Of a stretch of 64,000 nucleotides of DNA, positions 54,572 through 61,588 are shown in pieces. Origin of the DNA: Pseudomonadota bacterium (GTDB lineage: Bacteria > Desulfobacterota > Desulfobulbia > Desulfobulbales > Desulfocapsaceae). The position numbers and the translations under genes are program-made. Where the stretch lies: assembly GCA_023412495.1 (NCBI GenBank), contig JAEYNP010000039.1, forward strand, positions 62,001 to 126,000. Direction: 5' to 3'. Positions within the stretch are counted from its first letter, which is position 1. Each line of letters opens with the position of its first letter. The notes under the pieces were generated by a model. That model was not told the origin of the DNA, did no database searches, and saw only the letters and a program-made list of their open reading frames with translations.

Positions 54572-54904
54572 ATGGAAGCAGCAAGAATATCGAAGAACGA
54601 AGTCAGGGAAAAACTCGGAAATCCGGGCGTGACGGTTATCGACGTCCGCCACGAACAGAGCAGCGCAGCGGAGAAAATAGCCGGGGCCCTGCTGGAGAAC
54701 CCCGACAAGGTCGAATTCTGGCAGAACAAATACGCCAAAGACAGGGAAATCATCCTCTACTGCTCCTGACCCAACGAAAACACCAGTGCCGGTGCGGCAC
54801 GGCAGTTGACTCAGAAGGGCTTTTCCCGGGTGTCCGCCCTGAAGGGCGGCTGGAACGAGTGGCGAGAGGGTGGGTATCCCATCGAGCCGGTCGGGGGGAG
54901 ATGA
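54572..54904 (+). CDS. Rhodanese-domain protein with in-frame UGA (predicted selenocysteine), copy 1
   Basis: Read through TGA at 54767-54769, the frame gives 110 residues. The first 65 (R-I-S-K-N-E-V-R, T-V-I-D-V-R, I-I-L-Y-C-S) are the front half of a rhodanese. After the UGA come P-N-E-N-T-S-A-G-A-A-R-Q-L, L-K-G-G-W-N-E-W and G-Y-P-I-E-P, the exact back half. Rhodaneses of this kind normally have Y-C-x-C-P-x-E, so UGA falls on the second Cys. The catalytic residue may be Cys64 or the Sec at 66. Ending at the UGA would leave half a fold. A SECIS-like hairpin follows, and the paralogue at 55033 has the same arrangement. Start ATG preceded by AAGGAG. No sel genes are in the window. Confidence 0.88.
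54767..54769 (+). promoter_or_regulatory. Predicted selenocysteine UGA codon, rhodanese copy 1
   Basis: TGA in frame after TAC-TGC-TCC. The frame stays open for 44 more codons with family-specific sequence and then stops at TGA 54902-54904. Confidence 0.85.
54783..54802 (+). promoter_or_regulatory. SECIS-like hairpin, rhodanese copy 1
   Basis: CC, bulged A, GUGCC, loop GGUGC, GGCAC, GG. It starts 13 nt after the UGA. The layout (short lower stem, one bulged base on the 5' side, five-pair upper stem, loop with GU) parallels the E. coli fdhF SECIS, though the bulge there is U. Confidence 0.7.
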
Positions 54905-55032
54905 TCCTCCCGCCGTTGTAACGATTCAGAAAGAGCTGCGAGCGGCAGCGTGCCGCCGCCGGCCTGAATCGTGAAGGCAGATAACCGTCTGCCCGGACAA
55001 CAACGGGCTAGACGACATAAGGAGATGTAATT
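54905..55032 (+). other. Structured spacer between the two rhodanese genes
   Basis: ACGATTCAG (54921-54929) and CTGAATCGT (54964-54972) are a perfect 9-bp inverted repeat enclosing a second one, GCGGCA/TGCCGC (54942-54947, 54951-54956). A third hairpin GGCAGA/TCTGCC follows (54976-54993). No U-run follows, so this is more a processing or stability structure than a terminator. Confidence 0.5.
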
Positions 55033-55362
55033 ATGGAACCAAGAATATCGAAGAACGAAGTCAGAGATAAGCTCGGGAAGCAGGACGTGATCGTCATCGA
55101 CGTCCGCCATGACCAGCGCACCGCCACGGAAAAAATAGCGGGCGCCATGTTGGAGGATCACGAGAAGGTCGAGCTTTGGCTGGGCAAGTACCCGAAAGAC
55201 AAGGAAATCATCCTCTACTGCTCCTGACCCGACGAGAACACCTGTGCCAGTTCGGCACGGCAGTTGATGCAGAACGGTTTCTCCAGGGTTTCCAGCCTGA
55301 AGGGCGGCTGGAACGAGTGGCGCGCGGATGGGTACCCCGTCGAGCCGATCGGGACCCGGTGA
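55033..55362 (+). CDS. Rhodanese-domain protein with in-frame UGA (predicted selenocysteine), copy 2
   Basis: A 109-residue frame through TGA at 55225-55227. The first 64 residues parallel copy 1 (P-R-I-S-K-N-E-V-R-D-K-L-G, V-I-V-I-D-V-R-H, I-I-L-Y-C-S). After the UGA the sequence continues P-D-E-N-T-C-A-S-S-A-R-Q-L, L-K-G-G-W-N-E-W, G-Y-P-V-E-P and stops at 55360-55362. The nucleotide differences from copy 1 are largely conservative at the protein level on both sides of the UGA, so selection has kept the whole frame. It has an extra Cys six residues after the UGA. AAGGAG lies before the ATG. Cytosolic, single rhodanese domain; probable sulfur or selenium transfer or redox role. Confidence 0.88.
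55225..55227 (+). promoter_or_regulatory. Predicted selenocysteine UGA codon, rhodanese copy 2
   Basis: Same position in the active-site loop as in copy 1 (TAC-TGC-TCC-TGA-CCC); 44 sense codons follow in frame. Confidence 0.85.
55241..55260 (+). promoter_or_regulatory. SECIS-like hairpin, rhodanese copy 2
   Basis: CC, bulged U, GUGCC, loop AGUUC, GGCAC, GG, starting 13 nt after the UGA. It keeps the bulged U and the GU-containing loop of the bacterial SECIS. The loop differs from copy 1 but the stem is identical. Confidence 0.75.
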
Positions 55363-55420
55363 TTTTTCCTGCCGATGCCTGACCCGGACTTCCCGGTGAG
55401 GAATCCGGGCCAGGGGACAG

Positions 55421-55825
55421 CTAGGGGAGCAGGCCTATCACCACTGCGAGCAGCAGTATGATGATCAGGGCCCAGAAGTAGAGGCCGAAGATCGTCACCG
55501 CCGCGAGGGAATCGGGATCGCTTTCGGCTTCCCGCCTCACTCGCGGCGGTTTTTTTGGAGGCGCGGATACCGCGAGGATCAGCAGTGAGACGGTGAGGCC
55601 GACCAACAGCAGGCTGAGCCATGAAGTTCCGTACGCTACAGGTCCCCAGGGAGGTATCCACGCGCTCGCCGCCCACATGGTGAGCAGCAGGACCAAGAAC
55701 AGAAACAGCATCGATCCCCCGGCGACCTTGCTCCCCACCGGATGGCGCCAGCCCAGCGCCCAGACGATGGCGCCGGTGTAGATCATGGCGAAAATCAGGG
55801 CGAAAACGATATCGAACCACATCAT
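55421..55825 (-). CDS. Unrecognised small membrane protein
   Basis: A 134-residue protein with four hydrophobic helices (about 3-24, 36-54, 67-86, 110-133) and a basic/Pro linker A-P-P-K-K-P-P-R-V-R-R between the third and fourth. No family recognised. It starts 21 bp after the BON-domain gene, preceded by AGGAAGG, so it belongs to that transcript. Confidence 0.7.
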   Translation of the reverse strand: MMWFDIVFALIFAMIYTGAIVWALGWRHPVGSKVAGGSMLFLFLVLLLTMWAASAWIPPWGPVAYGTSWLSLLLVGLTVSLLILAVSAPPKKPPRVRREAESDPDSLAAVTIFGLYFWALIIILLLAVVIGLLP

Positions 55826-55846
55826 AATCCTTCCTCAATTCCAGAT

Positions 55847-56653
55847 TCAAACACAAGAGGAGCGATCTTCCGGCAAAGGACTCCGCTCCGCTTCATCTTT
55901 TCGTGGCAGATAGAAGCTTGGGCCGAACAGGACATTCAGCTCATTGTCGACTTCAACGGCTCCCCCCTCCAGGGCGTTCTCCGTCGCGGCCCGCCGCTCG
56001 CCCCAGGTATCCACCGTACCGGTCAGCGTCGCTTTGCCGTCATCGACTCTCACCGTGATATCGCCCCCGTCCACGAAAGGACTCCAGAAGAATTCGTCCT
56101 TGATGTCCTCCTTGAGCTCCCAGTCGCTCTTCTTCACGGTCGTGGCCACCCCGTTGGTAATATAGCCGTAGTCGTGGGAGGACAACTCGTCCACGTATGG
56201 GTTGTAGATGTCAAGGAAGGGCTCGTTGACCGTCAGATAATTCCTGACCCGGACAACCCCCTGCTGAAGGGAAGCGATGTCCTCGGCCCGGCTTTTTTCG
56301 AACGCGCTGTCGACATCGCCGAAGAGATAGACCACCCCGTTCGTCGCCGAAATATTGATATCGAATCGATTGATGTAAGGATCCTCCAGAAGCGCGTTAC
56401 GGATTTCTGCGGCCAGGGCGCTGCCTTCGACGTCCCGGGTCCTGACCTTGATCTTGTTGTCGACACTCCAAACCCCGACCACGGACTCCGCAGACCTTGT
56501 CGCCGCCCGCTTCGCCTTGAGGTTGTCCACGTTGCCGCGCAGGGTCACATGTCCCTGGTCGGAGATGACGGCCACTTTGTAGGAAGCGACCCGCGGATCG
56601 TACAAGAGGACATCCTTCACCGCCTGCTCGATCCGTGCATCCGTCCGGGCCAC
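55847..56653 (-). pseudogene. BON-domain protein, C-terminal piece of a split gene
   Basis: 268 codons from a GTG that is probably not a genuine start. It holds three BON repeats (D-A-R-I-E-Q-A-V-K-D-V-L-L-Y-D-P-R-V onward; A-L-A-A-E-I-R-N-A-L-L-E-D-P; E-L-K-E-D-I-K-D-E-F-F-W-S-P). Upstream, in this frame, D-L-E-R-L-R-K-D-K-Y-V-A-R-T-D continues open into the preceding gene's sequence, which shows the two pieces once formed one multi-BON protein. BON domains bind membranes or periplasmic ligands. Translation may still occur by reinitiation, as the two frames overlap by 37 bp. Confidence 0.65.
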
Positions 56654-57330
56654 ATACTTGTCCTTGCGCAGACGCTCAAGGTCACCTTTCCCTTTTCCAC
56701 GGCCACATCGATCAGCGCGTCATCCACGAAAGCATCCCAGTGCAGCATGCCTTCTATATTCTCACGGATCTCGGCGTCGCTTCGATCGGCCCGGTAATCG
56801 ATCCTGATGTTATTGGCGAGGGCCTTCACGCCTCGCACCCCTTTCGCCACCTTGCCGGCGAGCCGGTATTCCTGCCAGGAATCCACCTCCCCGGCCAGGG
56901 TGACCGTCCCATTCTCCACCGAGGCCTGCAGTTCCCGGCCTTCGGTGGCAGGGTCCCTGGCCAGGGCCTTCTGCACGGCCTCCCTGATCTCCGCATCCGA
57001 TCTCGCCGGCGCATCCACCGTTATGGCGTTGACCACGCCCCGCACGCCTTTCACCGTCGCGGCGATCTTTTCCGCCCGCTCCTTTTCGAGGATGCTGGTG
57101 ACATCCCCGGTCAGGGTGACGATTCCCTCGCTGGTGATGACATCGAGATTCCATGCCGGAATGGCCGGATCCTTGGCCAGCTGGTCATCGACGGCATCCC
57201 GAATCTGCTGGTCCGTCAGCTCATCCTGGGCTCCGGCATGGCCTGGACCCCAGACAGTGGCGAGGCAGACAGCAGCCAGACCTGTAAGAAACAACAAGAG
57301 TATTCTAACGATTACGATGGATTTCAACAT
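56617..57330 (-). pseudogene. BON-domain protein, N-terminal piece of a split gene
   Basis: 237 codons. A signal peptide (M-L-K-S-I-V-I-V-R-I-L-L-L-F-L, cleavage near G-A-Q) is followed by BON repeats beginning L-T-D-Q-Q-I-R-D-A-V, S-D-A-E-I-R-E-A-V-Q and S-D-A-E-I-R-E-N-I-E. The third breaks off right after E-K-G-K-V-T-L, where the frame turns into an unrelated basic tail. About 40 residues expected between here and the downstream piece are missing, so an out-of-frame deletion is the simplest reading. Start ATG 57330 follows GGGGAGGTG. The product could still be a secreted two- or three-BON protein. Confidence 0.65.
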
Positions 57331-57673
57331 CTTACACCTCCCCGCGTCGAGAATCATTCCGGTATCTGCACCAAAGGACTCCAAGATTGATGCCAGTAAC
57401 GTTTTCATCAACAGAAACAAAAAAATTCCGGTCCGTTACTTGAAACCGGCAATGCAACGCAGCACCTTTCCTTCAGGATGTGACGTCCGTCGTCGCAAGA
57501 CACCATCCGATCAAACAGGACCGGATAGCAGTCAGGATCTGCTTGTTATTGCATTGGATCGTGCCGGCTCATGTCCATGGTCTTGTCAGGCTGGCGATCT
57601 TTTTGCATGAGTGCCTTCCAGGTGATGCATCTCAAGTAATGAAAAAACCTTTCTTCTGTAGGGAGTTCTTTGG
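57331..57673. other. Divergent gap between BON gene and dnaE2-like gene
   Basis: 343 bp in which I see no gene. GGGAG precedes the polymerase start. I could not identify a LexA operator or any other known site. Confidence 0.4.
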
Positions 57674-60600
57674 ATGTTCGCACCCCTCCATGCCAAAAGC
57701 GATTATTCGCTCGGTTTCGGCACCGCCTCCGTGAGCGAGCTGGCGGCGCGGGCGGCAGAGCTGGGCTACGGAGTGCTGGGACTGGCAGACATCGAAAACC
57801 TCTACGGTCAGGTGCGCTTCCATGCCGAATGCCGGGCTCGAGGGATCCGGCCGCTGACCGGGGTGGAGCTGCGTCCCGGCTTTGTGCGCGGCCGCCGTCC
57901 GGGCGACCGGCAAGGCAGCCTGGTGCTGCTTGCGGCCGATTGGTCAGGCTACGCCAACCTGTGCCGGATCGTGAGCCTGCGGTCCGGCGGCGGACGCGGG
58001 GGTGATTCCGGGGCAGGCGGCCTGGCGGCCGCACTCACAGGCAGAACCGCAGGTCTTTTCGCCCTCTCCGACGACCCCCGCCTCCTCGCCGGGATCCTCT
58101 CCAAAAGGCTTTTCGACCGCAGCCGGCTGGGACTTCTGCTTATCCGCCCGGCCGTCCCGGACAACACCGTTCTCCTCCGCGGGATGGCGCGGGAACTCGG
58201 CGTTCCGCTGGTGGCGGACCTGGACGCGGTGTTTCTCACCCCCTTGGACCGCGACCTGCATCTGCTGCAGCTGGCCGTCCACCGGGGCGCAACAGTGTCC
58301 GGGACGGCGGGCGACCCGGCGGCGGAAAGCCCGGAGAGGTGGCTGCGCCCGCCGCGGGAGGCCGCCGCCCTGTTCGCGGATCTGCCCGAGGCGCTTTCCG
58401 CGGCCGAACAGATCGCTGAATCCTGCCAATTTGAGTTGGGAAGGCAGGGTTTGGCCCGGACGGCGCTGCCCGTCGACAGCCTTGCCGGCGACAAGCTCCG
58501 CGGCCATTGCCACAGAGCCCTCGTTCCCCGCCGTGCGGCCGGCACCTGGAGCCAGTCTCACGAGGAGCGACTGGCGGCAGAGCTGGCGATCTTCGAACGG
58601 CTGGGGTTTGCCGGCCTTCTGCTGATCGTGGCCGAGATCCTCGCCTTCTGCCGCGAGCAGCGGATTACGGCAGTGGCCAGAGGCTCGGCCGTGAGTTCGC
58701 TGACCCTGTACCTCCTGGGCGGCTCGCCCGTCGACCCGCTGGCAGAGGGTCTGCTGTTCGAACGCTTCCTGCATCCGGCCAAGACCGCCTGGCCGGACGT
58801 GGACCTCGACCTGCCCTGGCATCGCCGGGACGAAGTAATCGCCTGGGTCTATCGCCATTTCGGGACCGACCGGGTGGCGATGGTGGCGGCTCACCACACC
58901 TTCCGGCGCCGCCTGGCCCTGCGCGAGGGGCTGAAGGCCTGCGGCCTGCCCCCGAACCTCATCGCCGCCCTGGCCGCCGCTCTTCCTGCCGAAAATCCGG
59001 CGGTGGAAGAGGTCGATTTCCTCAATCTGGCCACGCCGGAGGGAAAGGACTTCCTGCCGCTTCCTCCCGGGCTGGCCAGCGCCGTTCTCCCCCGCATCCT
59101 GCCGCTCGTGCAGAGATTGATCGGCCGGCCGCGACACATCGCCACCCATCCGGGCGGCATCGTCATCGGCGGGAGCCCGCTCGCGGACCTGCTGCCCCTG
59201 GAGCGGGCCCCCAAGGGGGTGATCATCACCCAGTATGATCTGGCGGCCATTGCCGAGCTCGGCTTGGTGAAGATCGACCTGCTCGGCAACCGCTGCCTGA
59301 GCGAGCTTGAGGAAACGCTGGCATTGGCCGGACGGCCGGCGCGGCTGGAGGATGTCCCCGCCGAGGACCCCGCGGCGCTCGCGCTCATCGACCGCGCCGC
59401 CACCCTGGGCTGCTTTCAGCTGGAGAGCCCGGCCATGCGGTCCCTCCTGGCCCGCCTGCCGGTGAAGAGGAAAAGCGATGTGACCGCGGCGCTGGCCCTC
59501 ATCCGGCCGGGCCCCGCCTCGGGCGCCGCCAAGGATGCCTTCATCCGGCGCGCCCGCGGCGAAGAACCCGCGGAGGTCGCCGAACCGGCCATCGCCGACC
59601 GTCTCGCCGAGACCTGCGGCCTGCCCCTCTACGAAGAGGATATCATGATGCTGCTCAGCCGGGTGGGTGGGATCGACCTGGCCGAGGCCGACGAACTGCG
59701 GGCGGCAATCGTCGAGAGCGGCGGGGAACGGGAGATGCTCGCCCGCCTGGAGGAGAATTTTCTGGGCAAGGCGCGGCGCAACCGGCCGGGACAAGGGGCG
59801 GCCCGGGCGCGGCAGGCCTGGGCCTGCGCCTCCCGATTCGCCGCCTATTCCTTCAACAAGGCCCACGCCGCAAGCTACGCCCATCTGGGCTACCTCGCGG
59901 CCTACATGAAGACGCACCACCCGGTGCAGTTCGCCTGCGCCCTGCTCAACCACCACCAGGGGCTCTATCCCCTCCGTACGCTTGCGGCGGATTTCGGGCG
60001 CCGGGGGATCATCCTCCGCCCCCCGCACGTCAACTTCTCGGAATATCCCTCCACGCTGGAAGCGTCGCCGGACATCCGCGACGGGCCGATCCGCGTGGGC
60101 CTCGACAAAATCAAGGGACTGGCCGCCCGCGCGGCGCATGACATCCTCCTGGAACGGGCGAAGAGAGGAGCATTCATAAACCTGCCCGATCTGCTCTCCC
60201 GGGTGCGGCTCACCGCCCGCGACCGCCGCTCGCTCATCCTCTCCGGCGCCTGCGACGGTCTGCCACCCCTCGCCCCCAAGGGCTTCCCCTTCGTCCACCA
60301 ACTGGTGCTCGAAAAACTGAAGGAGGGCGTGGACCATGAGGAAATTCTCCGCCTGCCCCCGCCGGGCGTTCGGGAAGATACGGAGCGATTCCGGCAATTT
60401 CAAAAGCTTTCCCGCATCCAGAACGAGCTGCCCCTGCTCGGCATGCACCTCTCGGCCCATCCCCTAGCCCTCCTGCGGACCGAGGCGGGACGGTACGAGT
60501 GTCTGCCGATCGTCTTCGCCGTCACCCTGCCGGTCGGCGTCCGCATCCGGCTCATCGCCCTGGTGGCGGCCATGCGGCGCGTCCTGACTGCCAGGGGCGT

Positions 60601-60811
60601 CCTGCAGTTCCTCACCCTGGAGGACGAGACCGGGCTCATGGAATCCGCTGTCCTGCCGCCGGTCTACGCCCGGCTGGGCAACCGCGTGACCACCCCCGGG
60701 CCCTTCCTCGTCGAGGGCCGAATCCGGCGCCCGCACGGGGCCGTCCACCTGGAGGTCACGGGGCTCACGCCCTTTCATGAGCGGCCACGACCGTATGGCC
60801 GACAAGCATGA
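57674..60811 (+). CDS. DnaE-family DNA polymerase III alpha subunit, DnaE2-like
   Basis: A 1045-residue C-family polymerase. PHP domain at the start (P-L-H-A-K-S-D-Y-S-L-G-F, where the usual second His is Lys; L-A-D-I-E-N-L-Y-G). The palm has A-R-G-S-A-V-S-S-L and P-D-V-D-L-D-L-P with the catalytic Asp pair near 376-378. Helix-hairpin-helix and OB folds follow (V-L-Q-F-L-T-L-E-D-E-T-G). The length matches the shorter error-prone DnaE2/ImuC group rather than replicative DnaE1 (about 1160). No imuA or imuB is adjacent, so a mutasome role is inference. It is convergent with the uracil-DNA glycosylase. Confidence 0.85.
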   Translation: MFAPLHAKSDYSLGFGTASVSELAARAAELGYGVLGLADIENLYGQVRFHAECRARGIRPLTGVELRPGFVRGRRPGDRQGSLVLLAADWSGYANLCRIVSLRSGGGRGGDSGAGGLAAALTGRTAGLFALSDDPRLLAGILSKRLFDRSRLGLLLIRPAVPDNTVLLRGMARELGVPLVADLDAVFLTPLDRDLHLLQLAVHRGATVSGTAGDPAAESPERWLRPPREAAALFADLPEALSAAEQIAESCQFELGRQGLARTALPVDSLAGDKLRGHCHRALVPRRAAGTWSQSHEERLAAELAIFERLGFAGLLLIVAEILAFCREQRITAVARGSAVSSLTLYLLGGSPVDPLAEGLLFERFLHPAKTAWPDVDLDLPWHRRDEVIAWVYRHFGTDRVAMVAAHHTFRRRLALREGLKACGLPPNLIAALAAALPAENPAVEEVDFLNLATPEGKDFLPLPPGLASAVLPRILPLVQRLIGRPRHIATHPGGIVIGGSPLADLLPLERAPKGVIITQYDLAAIAELGLVKIDLLGNRCLSELEETLALAGRPARLEDVPAEDPAALALIDRAATLGCFQLESPAMRSLLARLPVKRKSDVTAALALIRPGPASGAAKDAFIRRARGEEPAEVAEPAIADRLAETCGLPLYEEDIMMLLSRVGGIDLAEADELRAAIVESGGEREMLARLEENFLGKARRNRPGQGAARARQAWACASRFAAYSFNKAHAASYAHLGYLAAYMKTHHPVQFACALLNHHQGLYPLRTLAADFGRRGIILRPPHVNFSEYPSTLEASPDIRDGPIRVGLDKIKGLAARAAHDILLERAKRGAFINLPDLLSRVRLTARDRRSLILSGACDGLPPLAPKGFPFVHQLVLEKLKEGVDHEEILRLPPPGVREDTERFRQFQKLSRIQNELPLLGMHLSAHPLALLRTEAGRYECLPIVFAVTLPVGVRIRLIALVAAMRRVLTARGVLQFLTLEDETGLMESAVLPPVYARLGNRVTTPGPFLVEGRIRRPHGAVHLEVTGLTPFHERPRPYGRQA

Positions 60812-60847
60812 TGGGATTTGCTTCGGCGAATACTGTCCCGCGACCGC

Positions 60848-61495
60848 CTACCGCTCTTTCCGCAACACCGCGGCCACCAGCCTCAGATCGTCCACGAAGC
60901 CGGCGAATCCCCGCCGGCGCTGCTCGCCGGTCGGGGCGCGGAGGATGGAAGAGGGGTGGACCGTCACGGTGGCAAAGGGGGCGAAAGGGCTTGGCAGGAA
61001 ACGGCCCCGGTCCCGCGTCACCCGCACCTCCCGGCCGAGGAGAGCCTGGGCTGCCGTCGCCCCCAGGGCCACCAGCACTTCGGGGCGGATCAACTCGATC
61101 TCGGCGTCCAGCCAGGGCAGGCATGCACCGATTTCCCTGGCATTGGGCTTCTGGTGGAGACGCAGCCTGCCTTTTTGGACCCATTTAAAATGCTTCACCA
61201 CATTGGTGACATAGGCCTCGCGGCGATCGATGCCCGCCTCGGCGAGCGCCTCGTCCAGCATGCGCCCGGCCGGTCCCACGAAGGGTCGGCCCTGTTTGTC
61301 CTCGGAGTCCCCGGGCTGCTCGCCCACCAGGATGATCCGGGATTCGGAGAGGCCCTCCCCGAACACCGTCCGGGTTCCGCGCTCCCAGAGCGGGCATGCC
61401 CGGCAGTCGGCGGCCGCGGACTGCAGGGCGGCGAAATTCCGCTCGTCGGGCAGGTACCCCGCCGCGGCGCCTCGCTTCATTTTGTCGCGATCCAT
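60848..61495 (-). CDS. UdgX-like uracil-DNA glycosylase
   Basis: A 215-residue Fe-S uracil-DNA glycosylase of the family 4/UdgX group. G-E-Q-P-G-D-S-E-D (58-66) and G-x-P-F-V-G-P-A-G match, Cys31/Cys34 and a Cys near 125 can serve the [4Fe-4S] cluster, and H-P-S-S-I-L-R-A is the motif near the end. V-K-H-F-K-W then K-G-R-L-R-L-H (108-114) corresponds to the UdgX insertion, usually K-R-R-I-H, whose His attaches covalently to the abasic site. The His (114) is kept but the Arg pattern differs. Convergent with the polymerase, 36 bp apart. Confidence 0.85.
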   Translation of the reverse strand: MDRDKMKRGAAAGYLPDERNFAALQSAAADCRACPLWERGTRTVFGEGLSESRIILVGEQPGDSEDKQGRPFVGPAGRMLDEALAEAGIDRREAYVTNVVKHFKWVQKGRLRLHQKPNAREIGACLPWLDAEIELIRPEVLVALGATAAQALLGREVRVTRDRGRFLPSPFAPFATVTVHPSSILRAPTGEQRRRGFAGFVDDLRLVAAVLRKER

Positions 61496-61588
61496 GACTC
61501 ACCTCGGTCGAGGGTGATGGCGCCGCAGAGCGCCGGAGGATTCTTTTAACCGCTCCGAAAATCAATTTACGAAAGTGAAAGATCCGCG

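Noticed and set aside
54572..54769. Reading the rhodanese genes as complete 65- and 64-residue proteins
   Set aside because: Both would end in the middle of the rhodanese active-site loop while the conserved back half continues in frame after the TGA.
57944..60460. 838-codon minus-strand frame opposite the DnaE2-like gene
   Set aside because: Antisense to a gene with clear polymerase motifs; no domain recognised.
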